This document shows, in pieces, positions 1-7,014 of a stretch of DNA of 18,771 nucleotides. Position 1 is the stretch's first letter, and each line of letters opens with the position of its first letter. This DNA comes from an uncultured Eubacteriales bacterium. Lineage in GTDB: Bacteria > Bacillota > Clostridia > Oscillospirales > Butyricicoccaceae. A program made the translations under genes and the position numbers. The notes below the pieces were generated by a model that did not search any database, was not told where the DNA came from, and saw only the letters and a program-made list of their open reading frames with translations. The stretch spans positions 1-18,771 of the forward strand of contig CAJKFC010000029.1 of the NCBI GenBank assembly GCA_905199135.1. Reading direction: 5' to 3'.

Positions 1-795
1 GTCCAGGGCTTTACGGAATTTTTGCCTGTGTCCTCCAGCGGACATCTGGCCCTTTTGCAGAACTTTTTTGATTTTGAAGCCTACATGAGCTCCCACATCG
101 TATTCGACATCGCCCTTCACCTGGGCACTCTGGTGTCGGTATTTATCGCCTTTTGGGACGACATTGTGTGGCTCTTCAAATCGGGCATCAAATGGCTGTC
201 TAAAGGCTTTAAAGTGGAAAAAGACAGCGGCAAACGCACCGTTGTCCTGCTGATAATCGCCACCGCTCCCCTGGTTCTCGCCCTTATTTTAAAGGACACC
301 ATAGAGATTCTTTTCTCAAAGCCCATCATCATAGGCTTTGCCCTTTTGTTTACGGCTCTGCTGCTCCGGCTCTCCGACAGGGTCAAGGGAGGCAGCAAGA
401 CGGGAAAGAACGCAAAATACACCGACGCTTTGAAGATAGGCCTCATGCAGGTTCTGGCTGTAACACCCGGTATATCCCGTTCGGGCTCCACCATAACGAC
501 AAGCCTTTTCTGCGGCTTTGAGAGGGAGTTTGCCGTAAAGTTCGCCTTCCTCATGTCGATACCCGCCGTTTTGGGAGCCACAGTCACAAGCATTCCCGAT
601 GTCCTCGCCATGACATGGACTGCAAATGATTTTCTCACCTTCGGCATCGGCATGGTGTGCGCCGCCGTCTCGGGCTATTTCGCCATCTTCATGGTGAGAA
701 AGATCGTAGCTTCTCAGCACTTCAAGTATTTCGCCTATTACTGCGCCTTTGCGGGTACTCTCGCCATAATACTCTCCCTTTTGGGTGTTTTGTAA
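1..795 (+). CDS. uppP: Undecaprenyl-diphosphate phosphatase, 5'-truncated by window edge
   Basis: Integral membrane phosphatase (BacA/UppP family) that converts undecaprenyl diphosphate to the monophosphate, recycling the lipid carrier of peptidoglycan and other envelope polymers; loss or excess alters bacitracin sensitivity. Frame 1 is open from the first base and reads VQGFTEFLPVSSSGHL, the first family signature (Glu-rich plus SSSGH), so the true start lies a few codons upstream of the window. The second signature, TPGISRSGSTI (nt 463-495), is intact with its Arg and Ser residues. Several hydrophobic segments follow the expected multi-spanning pattern. 264 residues are visible against a usual 265-280, so perhaps ten are missing. 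A TTG at nt 22 is inside the first motif and is not the start. It converges with the peroxiredoxin gene and ends at a strong terminator. Confidence 0.95.
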   Translation, partial: VQGFTEFLPVSSSGHLALLQNFFDFEAYMSSHIVFDIALHLGTLVSVFIAFWDDIVWLFKSGIKWLSKGFKVEKDSGKRTVVLLIIATAPLVLALILKDTIEILFSKPIIIGFALLFTALLLRLSDRVKGGSKTGKNAKYTDALKIGLMQVLAVTPGISRSGSTITTSLFCGFEREFAVKFAFLMSIPAVLGATVTSIPDVLAMTWTANDFLTFGIGMVCAAVSGYFAIFMVRKIVASQHFKYFAYYCAFAGTLAIILSLLGVL

Positions 796-809
796 ATAAC
801 AAAAATAAC

Positions 810-837
810 GGCCGCGGAGATTTCCGCGGCCTTTTTT
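810..837 (+). terminator. Rho-independent terminator of uppP
   Basis: Perfect 9-bp stem, GGCCGCGGA (810-818) with TCCGCGGCC (823-831), loop GATT, followed directly by six T (832-837). It lies 14 nt after the uppP stop. Read on the - strand, the stem is followed by a weaker T-rich stretch (801-807), so it may also serve the convergent peroxiredoxin gene whose stop is at 839-841. Confidence 0.92.
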
Positions 838-838
838 A

Positions 839-1510
839 TCAGTTTTTCTCGCGGCGGAAGCACATGAACCAATCGAGACAGTACTGATCATCGTTCTGGC
901 TTTCCATACGCTCTCTGGCGACGCCGCAGCTGCCTGCCGTCGGCACAATTACATCATCGCCCGGTCTCCAGTCGGCAGGTGTTGCGCAGGAGTCTGCGTC
1001 TGTCTTCTGAAGGGCGAGAATTATTCTCTTTATCTCGTCAAAGTTTCGCCCTGTGGAGAGAGGATAGTAGAGAATTGTGCGAACCGTTCCTTCGGGATCT
1101 ATGACAAATACGGCTCTCACCGCCTGGGTGTTGGATTGCCCCGGCTGAATCATGCCGTACTTATTTGCAACTTCCATTCTTATGTCCTCGATCAGGGGGA
1201 ATGTGACATCAATATTTTTCTTGTCCTTCCATTCCAGCTCTCTTATCTTTCTGAGCCATGCAATGTGGGAATATATCGAATCTACCGAAAGTCCCACAAG
1301 CTCGGTGTTGAGCGCCTTGAACTCCTCGATCATTGAGCCAAATGTCATAAACTCCGTGGTGCAAACCGGAGTGAAATCGGCGGGGGGTGAAAAGAGTATC
1401 ACCCATTTTCCCTTATAATCTTCGGGGAAGTTTATCTTTCCCTGAGTGGTCACAGCTTCAAATGCAGGGGCTTTATCGCCTATGAGAGGCATTCTGTTTT
1501 GATATTCCAT
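839..1510 (-). CDS. Prx6-type (1-Cys-like) peroxiredoxin, AhpC/TSA family
   Basis: Thiol peroxidase that reduces H2O2, organic hydroperoxides or peroxynitrite in the cytoplasm; the family name is clear, the physiological reductant is not. The 223-residue protein has a thioredoxin-like core with the active-site block PADFTPVCTTE, peroxidatic Cys50 with Pro and Thr partners, and the conserved Arg132 in AVRAVF. The region PADWRPGDDVIVP (178-190) is typical of the Prx6 subgroup. The C-terminal tail carries extra cysteines (175, 195, 211, 217), ending in a C-x-DW-x2-C motif; these could act as resolving or metal-binding thiols (inference). The start at 1510 was chosen over an upstream in-frame ATG at 1594 because AAAAGGAG (1521-1528) lies 10 nt before it, the promoter falls inside the longer version, and the extra 28 residues do not look like the family. 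It stands alone between its own promoter and the uppP terminator. Confidence 0.93.
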   Translation of the reverse strand: MEYQNRMPLIGDKAPAFEAVTTQGKINFPEDYKGKWVILFSPPADFTPVCTTEFMTFGSMIEEFKALNTELVGLSVDSIYSHIAWLRKIRELEWKDKKNIDVTFPLIEDIRMEVANKYGMIQPGQSNTQAVRAVFVIDPEGTVRTILYYPLSTGRNFDEIKRIILALQKTDADSCATPADWRPGDDVIVPTAGSCGVARERMESQNDDQYCLDWFMCFRREKN

Positions 1511-1547
1511 ATTTTTAACTCTCCTTTTGCAACATTTTGATGGTGAA

Positions 1548-1576
1548 ATTATACTATATTGGTATATATTTTTCAA
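1548..1576 (-). promoter_or_regulatory. Sigma-A promoter of the peroxiredoxin gene
   Basis: On the - strand, TTGAAA (1571-1576), a 17-nt spacer and TATAAT (1548-1553). The -10 is a perfect consensus and the -35 matches 5 of 6. Transcription would start near 1541, giving a leader of about 30 nt before the ATG at 1510. No clear PerR or OxyR operator was recognised. Confidence 0.88.
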
Positions 1577-1626
1577 TACCTTCAACGCAATCATTTTTTA
1601 CAAAGGGAGAATTGTTCCTAAATATT

Positions 1627-1662
1627 AAAAATCCCCTTTGACTTGCGTCAAAGGGGATTTTT
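1627..1662 (-). terminator. Rho-independent terminator of rnjA
   Basis: Perfect 16-bp stem with a 4-nt loop (1643-1646): arms 1627-1642 and 1647-1662. The core CCCCTTTGAC/GTCAAAGGGG is flanked by A/T runs, so it gives a hairpin followed by a U-tract on the - strand, and equally on the + strand. The arm begins in the rnjA stop codon (1662-1664). It separates rnjA from the downstream peroxiredoxin promoter. Confidence 0.93.
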
Positions 1663-3608
1663 TAAACCTCCATATTTATGGGGAGTATCATCGGGTTGCG
1701 CTTTGTGTGCTTATAGACATAGTCGGCTATCCTCGACCTGAGCTCGGATTTTATCGTCGCCCAGTCGGAGAGATTTTTCTCGAGACAGCTCTCTATGGTC
1801 TCGTAGGCTATGCCCCTCACCACCTCGGAGATGTCCTCGGTGTCCTTGGTGAGGTTTACGCCGCGGGTTATTATATCGGGGCCCGCCGCTATGGTTGCCG
1901 TCTCGCCGTCAAAGGTGGTGACAATTATAATAAGGCCGTCCTGTGACAGGTGCTGACGGTCTCTCAAAACCGTCTGACCCACATCGCCGACGCCTATGCC
2001 GTCGACAAGCACCTTGCCCGAGGGCACGCTGCCGTTGATTCTGGCAGAGTTTCTGCCAACCTCGAGCACCTTGCCTATCTCGTTTATAAACACATTTTCG
2101 GCGGGAATACCCATGGCCTTTGCGTGCTCCGCATGGCATCTCAGATGCCGGTATTCACCGTGCACCGGCATAAAGAACTTGGGCTTTGTCAGTGCGAGAA
2201 TTATTTTGAGCTCCTCGCTGCAAGCATGGCCCGACACATGGAGCTCGGCCAGCTTGTCGTATACGACCTCCGCGCCTCTCTTCTCCAGCTCATTTATCAG
2301 GGTATATATGCTCTTTTCATTGCCCGGTATTGGGCTTGCCGAAATGAGGATTTTATCCTCGGGGCTTATGTGTATCTGCTTATGGCTGCCCATGGACATG
2401 CGCATAAGGGCCGACATGGGCTCTCCCTGACTGCCCGTAGTGATTACGGTGATCTGATCCTTGGGGTACTTTTTCATAAGGCTTATATCTATGAGAGTTC
2501 CCTTGGGAATGTCGAGATAGCCAAGCTCGACGCCCACCTTGACCATATTCTCCATGCTTCTGCCCGAAACACAGACCTTTCGGCCGTATTTATTGGATAT
2601 GTCGATTATCTGCTGAAGCCTGTGAATATTGGAGCTGAAGGTGGCGACAAGTATTCGCCTGTCGCAGTTTTTGAACTGTGCTTCCAAAGCTTTGCCAACC
2701 TTTTTTTCGCTCATGGCCATGCCCGGTCTTTCGGCGTTGGTGGAGTCGCTCATGAGAAGCAGCACTCCCTCTTTTCCCAGTTCACCGAAGCGTGCCAAAT
2801 CTATTATCCTGCCGTCTATCGGCGTGGTGTCTATCTTGAAGTCTCCCATAAAGACGCATTTGCCCACGGGAGTGTCGATAGTGAGGGCCACGGCGTCGGC
2901 TATCGAGTGGTTGACATGCACCATCTCCACCTTGAATATGCCCACCTTAAAGACATCGCCCGCCTTTTTGATGTGCATTTTTACCTTCTTGATGTTCTTG
3001 TGCTCCTCAAGCTTGCTCTTTATGATTCCGCCTGCCAAAGCCGTGCAGTATATCGGCACATTGAGGTCTCTCAAAATATAGGGCAGACCGCCGACATGAT
3101 CCTCGTGACCATGGGTTATTACTATGCCCTTGACCTTATTTATGTTTTTCTTGAGATAGGTTATGTCGGGAATTACCATGTCGACGCCGAGCATATCGCC
3201 GTTTGGGAATGTCATGCCGCAGTCGATTATCATTATGTCGTTTTCATACTCTATAACCGTCAGGTTCTTTCCTATCTCCTGAAGTCCGCCCAGAGATATT
3301 ACCCTGAGCTTTTTTCCGTCGTCCTGCTGAGCCTTGGGTTTTCTGCCTCTTGAGGACTTGGACTGGGTCTGTTTTGTATCGGCTTTTGCCGTCTTGCTTT
3401 TGGACGCCGTCTTTTGAGCAGCGCTCTTTTCAGCTGTCTTTTTTGACGAGCTCTTTGAAGAGCTTTTCTGAGTATTTTTAGCGGCGCTCTTTGTCGATGA
3501 CGCCGTTTTGGCGGAGCTTTTTTTCCTGCTGCTCTGCCTCTTTTTGGGGGCTGACCCCTCTGAAGCGGGTATATCCGCTATGTTGATTTCTGTGTTGTTA
3601 TTATTCAT
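1662..3608 (-). CDS. rnjA: Ribonuclease J with long basic low-complexity N-terminal extension
   Basis: Metallo-beta-lactamase/beta-CASP ribonuclease that combines endonuclease and 5'-3' exonuclease activity in mRNA decay and rRNA maturation in Gram-positive bacteria. 648 residues. Residues 1-20 are mixed; about 21-98 are rich in Lys, Ser, Ala and Thr and probably disordered. The catalytic core starts at about 99 (KKLRVISLGGLQEIGKN). Zinc-ligand motif HGHEDH is at 166-171, followed by H234 in HVNHSIADA, D256 in MGDFKID, the beta-CASP signature SDSTNAERPG (287-296), SGH (459-461) and PVHGEYRHL with H483. A C-terminal domain follows (about 535-648). B. subtilis RNase J1 is about 555 residues; the excess is the N-terminal tail. 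The start at 3608 has an AAAAGGAG site just upstream; the in-frame ATG at 3656 has none and would add a non-conserved stretch. It has its own promoter and terminator, so it is a separate unit from the ribosomal operon. Confidence 0.96.
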   Translation of the reverse strand: MNNNNTEINIADIPASEGSAPKKRQSSRKKSSAKTASSTKSAAKNTQKSSSKSSSKKTAEKSAAQKTASKSKTAKADTKQTQSKSSRGRKPKAQQDDGKKLRVISLGGLQEIGKNLTVIEYENDIMIIDCGMTFPNGDMLGVDMVIPDITYLKKNINKVKGIVITHGHEDHVGGLPYILRDLNVPIYCTALAGGIIKSKLEEHKNIKKVKMHIKKAGDVFKVGIFKVEMVHVNHSIADAVALTIDTPVGKCVFMGDFKIDTTPIDGRIIDLARFGELGKEGVLLLMSDSTNAERPGMAMSEKKVGKALEAQFKNCDRRILVATFSSNIHRLQQIIDISNKYGRKVCVSGRSMENMVKVGVELGYLDIPKGTLIDISLMKKYPKDQITVITTGSQGEPMSALMRMSMGSHKQIHISPEDKILISASPIPGNEKSIYTLINELEKRGAEVVYDKLAELHVSGHACSEELKIILALTKPKFFMPVHGEYRHLRCHAEHAKAMGIPAENVFINEIGKVLEVGRNSARINGSVPSGKVLVDGIGVGDVGQTVLRDRQHLSQDGLIIIVTTFDGETATIAAGPDIITRGVNLTKDTEDISEVVRGIAYETIESCLEKNLSDWATIKSELRSRIADYVYKHTKRNPMILPINMEV

Positions 3609-3834
3609 AATTCTCCTTTTTCTCGATTTGCGGACACGAAAACAAGAGAGATGCAAACGATCTCTTTTTTATTTTTTTAAGAGTGGAAGTGTCCGTAGAC
3701 GCCGCAAAGCGGCTTTATTTATTTTAAAAGACCATATAGCAAAAGCTCATAAAGGTCTTTTCGTTTCATATTTCAAATATGTATCTATATAAAAACGGCT
3801 GTGCCGTAAAAATGCGCTGCTGCGCAATAATATC
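3609..3834 (-). promoter_or_regulatory. Long structured 5' leader of rnjA
   Basis: About 225 nt separate the predicted transcription start (near 3834) from the rnjA ATG. In transcript order it holds: a 5-bp hairpin (3813-3826) followed by five U; a 5-bp hairpin (3795-3807) followed by five U; an 8-bp stem AAAAGACC/GGTCTTTT (3726-3733 with 3754-3761) enclosing a small AGC/GCT hairpin; GCCGC/GCGGC (3701-3713); and a 7-bp stem CGGACAC/GTGTCCG (3631-3637 with 3689-3695) enclosing a 6-bp hairpin (3647-3652 with 3660-3665). The SD lies at 3613-3620, just after the last stem. No reading frame here looks like a gene. Function is unknown; attenuation, autoregulation by RNase J, or simple stabilisation are all possible. 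Confidence 0.55.
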
Positions 3835-3840
3835 CATTAT

Positions 3841-3869
3841 ATTATAGCATTATTTTAAAGCAAAGTCAA
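3841..3869 (-). promoter_or_regulatory. Sigma-A promoter of rnjA
   Basis: On the - strand, TTGACT (3864-3869), a 17-nt spacer and TATAAT (3841-3846): 5 of 6 at -35 and a perfect -10. It lies between the end of the ribosomal operon and the rnjA leader, so rnjA can be transcribed independently of rplQ. Confidence 0.9.
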
Positions 3870-3928
3870 CAAACTGCTGCCGTTAGTATTATATACGGCC
3901 TTTATAAAAAATATTCTTTTACACAAAG

Positions 3929-3981
3929 AAACAGGACAGAAAGTGTCTGAAAATTGTTCAGCCTCAATTTCTGCCCTGTTT
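3929..3981 (-). terminator. Probable terminator of the ribosomal operon
   Basis: A 14-bp stem pairs 3968-3981 with 3929-3942; a 25-nt apical region contains an additional CTGAA/TTCAG hairpin. The single non-Watson-Crick position (3974/3936) is a G.U wobble only in the - strand transcript and an A/C mismatch in the + strand transcript, which supports the - strand as the functional one. The sequence after the stem is U-rich (CTTTGTG) but lacks a clean U-run, so termination may be partial. It begins 19 nt after the rplQ stop. Confidence 0.6.
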
Positions 3982-3999
3982 AACGCTGTTTATATTTAA

Positions 4000-4341
4000 T
4001 TAGACAAGCTCGATAATTGCCATTTCGGCATTGTCACCGCGGCGAACGCCGATGCGGATAATGCGTGTGTAGCCGCCGTTGCGCTCTGCGTACTTGGGAG
4101 CTATCTCATCGAAGAGCTTCTTTACGACATCTTCCTTTGTGATGAAGGAGAGAGCCTGACGCTTCGATGCCAATGTATTTTTCTTGCCCAAAGTGATCAT
4201 CTTCTCAGCGAGAGGACGAACCTCTTTAGCACGGGTTACAGTAGTTTCAATTTTGCCGTTTTCCAGCAGATATGTCACCATTGCACGGAGCATGGCCATA
4301 CGGTGATCTGTAGGTCTGCCGAGTTTGCGAGTTCCTGGCAT
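4000..4341 (-). CDS. rplQ: 50S ribosomal protein L17
   Basis: Large-subunit protein that binds 23S rRNA near the exit-tunnel side. 113 residues, the normal bacterial length (B. subtilis 120). Conserved blocks are visible: KLGR (6-9), the T-T-x-x-RAKEVR segment (33-42) and RNGGYTRI (87-94). It is the last gene of the operon, 49 nt after rpoA, with an AAGGAGG site upstream of the ATG and a probable terminator downstream. Confidence 0.97.
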   Translation of the reverse strand: MPGTRKLGRPTDHRMAMLRAMVTYLLENGKIETTVTRAKEVRPLAEKMITLGKKNTLASKRQALSFITKEDVVKKLFDEIAPKYAERNGGYTRIIRIGVRRGDNAEMAIIELV

Positions 4342-4390
4342 TTCTGAATACCTCCTTGTTAGGTTTATTAGGGAGCGCTAAGGCTCCCTT
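4342..4390 (-). promoter_or_regulatory. Hairpin in the rpoA-rplQ gap
   Basis: A perfect 6-bp stem, GGGAGC (4371-4376) with GCTCCC (4383-4388), begins two nt after the rpoA stop and is followed by the rplQ ribosome binding site (cctcctt on the + strand, 4351-4357). There is no U-run after the stem in the - strand transcript, so it is not a typical terminator. It could be an mRNA processing or stability element that sets the alpha:L17 ratio (inference). Confidence 0.5.
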
Positions 4391-5338
4391 TTAATTATCG
4401 CCTTTCGAAAGCAGAAGATTTAAATCTGCCATTTTCTTTATTACTTCTTCGAGAGATTTACGGCCGAGATTTCTGACCTTCATCATCTCTTCCTCTGTGG
4501 TGTTCATCAGATCGCCGACAGTGTTGATACCGGCTCTCTTGAGACAGTTGAAGGAACGAACCGACAAGTCGAGCTCCTCGATGGTCATCTCAAGAACTTT
4601 GTTCTGAGCCTTCTCGGTGGTCTCTACGACTGTGGGCTTGATTCCTATCTCCTCCGACAGATCGACAAACAGAGCCAGATGGTCTGTGAGAACTTTTGCC
4701 GAAAGAGAAACGGCGTCTCTTACAGATATGGTCTTGTCTGTCCAGATCTCCAAAGTGAGCTTATCGTAGTCTGTCATGTTGCCGACACGGGTGTTTTCAA
4801 CCGTGTAGTTGACCTTATATACAGGAGTATATGTGGAATCGACGGGGATAAGACCTATTATCGGAGTCTGAGGTTTGTTACGCTCCGCCGGAACATAGCC
4901 GCGGCCGTGGGAGAAGATTATCTCCATATTGAACTTGGCGTCGGGCATGATGTATGCTATGTGATGCTCGGGATTGAGGATCTCGATGTCGGAGTCGCAT
5001 TTGATGTCTCCGGCAGTGATCTCGCTCTGTCCGCTTGCTTCAATATATACGGTCTTTGTTCCTTCGCAGTGTATTTTTGAAATTATACCCTTTATGTTGA
5101 GCACAATTTCGGCAACATCTTCCTTTACGCCGGGCATTACACCGAATTCATGCTGTACGCCTTCAATCTTGATGCCTATGGGAGCTGTTCCCGGCAGCGA
5201 AGAGAGAAGAACTCGGCGTAAAGAGTTACCAAGCGTTGTACCATAACCGCGCTCGAGCGGCTCTACGACGAACTTGCCGTAGGAACCGTCTTCTGTCATA
5301 TCGATACAATCTATACGAGGTTTTTCTATTGCGATCAT
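4391..5338 (-). CDS. rpoA: DNA-directed RNA polymerase subunit alpha
   Basis: Alpha dimerises to nucleate RNA polymerase assembly, and its C-terminal domain contacts UP elements and activators. 315 residues, the family norm. The N-terminal assembly domain spans about 1-235 with the conserved block GNSLRRVLLSSLPG (37-50). A linker (about 236-249) leads to the alpha-CTD (about 250-312), which contains R261 in SVRSFNCLKRAGINT, equivalent to the DNA-binding Arg265 of E. coli, and the helix-hairpin-helix segment VRNLGRKSLEE (288-298). It lies 58 nt after rpsD with a GGAGGG site before the ATG. The position between rpsD and rplQ is the standard bacterial alpha-operon arrangement. Confidence 0.98.
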   Translation of the reverse strand: MIAIEKPRIDCIDMTEDGSYGKFVVEPLERGYGTTLGNSLRRVLLSSLPGTAPIGIKIEGVQHEFGVMPGVKEDVAEIVLNIKGIISKIHCEGTKTVYIEASGQSEITAGDIKCDSDIEILNPEHHIAYIMPDAKFNMEIIFSHGRGYVPAERNKPQTPIIGLIPVDSTYTPVYKVNYTVENTRVGNMTDYDKLTLEIWTDKTISVRDAVSLSAKVLTDHLALFVDLSEEIGIKPTVVETTEKAQNKVLEMTIEELDLSVRSFNCLKRAGINTVGDLMNTTEEEMMKVRNLGRKSLEEVIKKMADLNLLLSKGDN

Positions 5339-5396
5339 CTGTTGCCCTCCTTATAATAATTTAACGAAACCGTGTGCTTTAACACAAATAATATTA

Positions 5397-6023
5397 TTAC
5401 TTGGAGTAAAGCTCAACGATGAGATGCTCCTCGATGCCGAGGTCGATCTCTTCACGAGTGGGCTCGCTGACAACTGTTGCTGTGCCCTTTGTGCGGTCTA
5501 CTGTGAGCCAGGAAAGAGTGGGTTTTGCGGAGTTTGCCTCGATGTTGTTCTTGATCTTGTCAAGAGAAAGGCTCTTTTCACGGATAGCCACTACATCGCC
5601 GGGCTTTACGGCGTAGGAGGGGATATCAACCTTTTTGCCGTTGACTGTGAAATGAGCGTGCTTTACAAGCTGTCTTGCCTCGGGACGGCTCATAGCGAAG
5701 CCTGCACGGTAGACAATGTTGTCAAGTCTTGTCTCCAGGATCTTGAGGAGGTTTTCACCTGCCATACCCTGCTTCTTTGTAGCCTGATCGAAGTAGTTCT
5801 CGAACTGAGTCTCGAGAACGCCGTAGTACTTTCTTGCCTTCTGCTTCTCACGGAGCTGGAGACCATACTCGGAGAGCTTCTTTCTGCTCTGGCCGTGCTG
5901 GCCGGGAGCGTATGCTCTGCGGGACATGGGGCATTTATCTGAATAACATTTTTCACCCTTCAAAAAGAGCTTATCGCCTTCACGGCGGCAAATACGGCAC
6001 ACTGCCTCTGTATATCTTGCCAT
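5397..6023 (-). CDS. rpsD: 30S ribosomal protein S4, zinc-binding form
   Basis: Primary 16S rRNA-binding protein that nucleates the 30S body and contributes to decoding fidelity. 208 residues. The N-terminal region has an intact Cys9-x2-Cys12-x13-Cys26-x4-Cys31 zinc-binding motif. The S4 RNA-binding domain covers about 97-160 (ETRLDNIVYRAGFA, then SRPEARQLVKHAHFTVNGKKVD). It sits 21 nt after rpsK and before rpoA. In B. subtilis rpsD is located elsewhere and lacks these cysteines; presence inside the operon fits Clostridia. In other bacteria S4 represses this operon post-transcriptionally, but no S4 pseudoknot target could be assigned here. Confidence 0.98.
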   Translation of the reverse strand: MARYTEAVCRICRREGDKLFLKGEKCYSDKCPMSRRAYAPGQHGQSRKKLSEYGLQLREKQKARKYYGVLETQFENYFDQATKKQGMAGENLLKILETRLDNIVYRAGFAMSRPEARQLVKHAHFTVNGKKVDIPSYAVKPGDVVAIREKSLSLDKIKNNIEANSAKPTLSWLTVDRTKGTATVVSEPTREEIDLGIEEHLIVELYSK

Positions 6024-6044
6024 TATTTCACTCTCCTTTTAATA

Positions 6045-6452
6045 TTAGACACGACGGCGCTTTGGCGGGCGGCAGCCGTTGTGCGGAATCGGTGTTACAT
6101 CCTTGATCATTGTGACCTCGAGGCCTGCTGCCTGAAGTGCACGGATAGCTGCTTCGCGTCCGGAACCGGGGCCCTTGACATAGACTTCAACAGTCTTGAG
6201 ACCGTGCTCCATAGCTGCCTTTGCGGCAGTCTCGGAAGCGGACTGAGCTGCGAAGGGAGTGGACTTTCTCGAGCCGCGGAAGCCGAGGCCGCCGGCGCTT
6301 GCCCAGGAAAGTGCGTTACCCTTGAGATCTGTGATGGTTACGATTGTATTGTTGAAGGACGAGTGAATGTGTGCTGCGCCCTTTTCGATATTTTTACGCT
6401 CACGACGCTTTTTAGTGACGACAGCGCCTTTTTTAGCCTGAACTTTAGCCAT
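6045..6452 (-). CDS. rpsK: 30S ribosomal protein S11
   Basis: Platform protein of the small subunit near the E site and the anti-Shine-Dalgarno region. 135 residues, slightly longer than the usual 129-130 because of a lysine-rich N-terminus (residues 1-20). Conserved blocks: AHIHSSFNNTIVTITD (27-42), GFRGSRKSTPFAAQ (57-70), GPGSGRE (94-100) and the C-terminal PHNGCRPPKRRRV (123-135). It lies 15 nt after rpsM. Confidence 0.98.
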   Translation of the reverse strand: MAKVQAKKGAVVTKKRRERKNIEKGAAHIHSSFNNTIVTITDLKGNALSWASAGGLGFRGSRKSTPFAAQSASETAAKAAMEHGLKTVEVYVKGPGSGREAAIRALQAAGLEVTMIKDVTPIPHNGCRPPKRRRV

Positions 6453-6467
6453 TTAATACACCCTCCT

Positions 6468-6836
6468 TTACTTCTTCTTGTTAGCAATGGTCTTCTTGGG
6501 ACCTTTGCGGGTTCTTGCGTTTGTCTTGCTGCGCTGACCGCGAACGGGGAGACCCTTGCGGTGACGGAGACCGCGGTAGGAACCGATCTCGACAAGACGC
6601 TTGATGTTGAGTGCTACATCGCGGCGAAGATCGCCTTCGACTGTGTAGGAACGCTCGATTGTCTCACGAAGCGCTGCGACCTGCTCCTCTGTGAGGTCAC
6701 GCACTCTTATATCCGGATTTATACCTGTCTCTTTAAGGATATCGTTGGAAAGCTTTCTTCCGATACCGTAGATATAAGTAAGGCCGATTTCAACTCTTTT
6801 TTCACGAGGAATATCTACACCTGCTATACGAGCCAT
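6468..6836 (-). CDS. rpsM: 30S ribosomal protein S13
   Basis: Head protein of the small subunit that contacts P-site tRNA and forms inter-subunit bridges with L5. 122 residues, the normal length. Visible blocks: MARIAGVDIPREKRVEIGLT at the N-terminus, YGIGR (23-27, helix-two-turn-helix region) and the basic SYRGLRHRKGLPVRGQR-type tail (86-112), ending in a lysine-rich extension that contacts tRNA. It lies 36 nt after rpmJ. Confidence 0.98.
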   Translation of the reverse strand: MARIAGVDIPREKRVEIGLTYIYGIGRKLSNDILKETGINPDIRVRDLTEEQVAALRETIERSYTVEGDLRRDVALNIKRLVEIGSYRGLRHRKGLPVRGQRSKTNARTRKGPKKTIANKKK

Positions 6837-6872
6837 AGTACTTCTGGCACCTCCTGCTTTTATTTAATATAA

Positions 6873-6986
6873 TTAACCTTGTTTCTGCTTGTGCTTGGGA
6901 TTTACACAAATAACCATGACATTGCCCTTGCGGCGAATGACTTTGCATTTTTCACAAATTGGTTTTACTGATGGTTTAACTTTCAT
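6873..6986 (-). CDS. rpmJ: 50S ribosomal protein L36, zinc-ribbon form
   Basis: Smallest large-subunit protein, contacting 23S rRNA near the peptidyl transferase base. 37 residues, starting MKVKPSVKPICEKC and ending KHKQKQG, the exact family length. The zinc ribbon C11-x2-C14-x12-C27-x4-H32 is complete, so this is the zinc-containing (C+) form. The ATG at 6984-6986 follows a strong AGGAGGG site. It sits 28 nt after infA and 36 nt before rpsM, the usual position. Confidence 0.97.
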   Translation of the reverse strand: MKVKPSVKPICEKCKVIRRKGNVMVICVNPKHKQKQG

Positions 6987-7014
6987 TTTGTTTTCCCTCC
7001 TGTTTCCCCAAAAG

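Noticed and set aside
1511..1594. Longer peroxiredoxin start at 1594
   Set aside because: It would place the promoter inside the coding region, lacks an SD and adds a stretch unlike the family.
1950..3353. 467-codon open frame on the + strand opposite rnjA
   Set aside because: It is a shadow of the RNase J frame: no start context, no recognisable family, and RNase J is unmistakable on the other strand.
3609..3656. Longer RNase J start at 3656
   Set aside because: It has no SD and overlaps the leader stem; the ATG at 3608 has a good AAAAGGAG site.
3726..3761. Stem with an internal hairpin, considered as a tRNA-like or small RNA gene
   Set aside because: Only 36 nt, with no anticodon arm, T-arm or acceptor features; treated as part of the rnjA leader.
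3508..3792. 94-codon + strand frame covering the rnjA 5' end and leader
   Set aside because: It is antisense to the low-complexity rnjA tail and then runs through A/T-rich leader; no family or ribosome binding site supports it.
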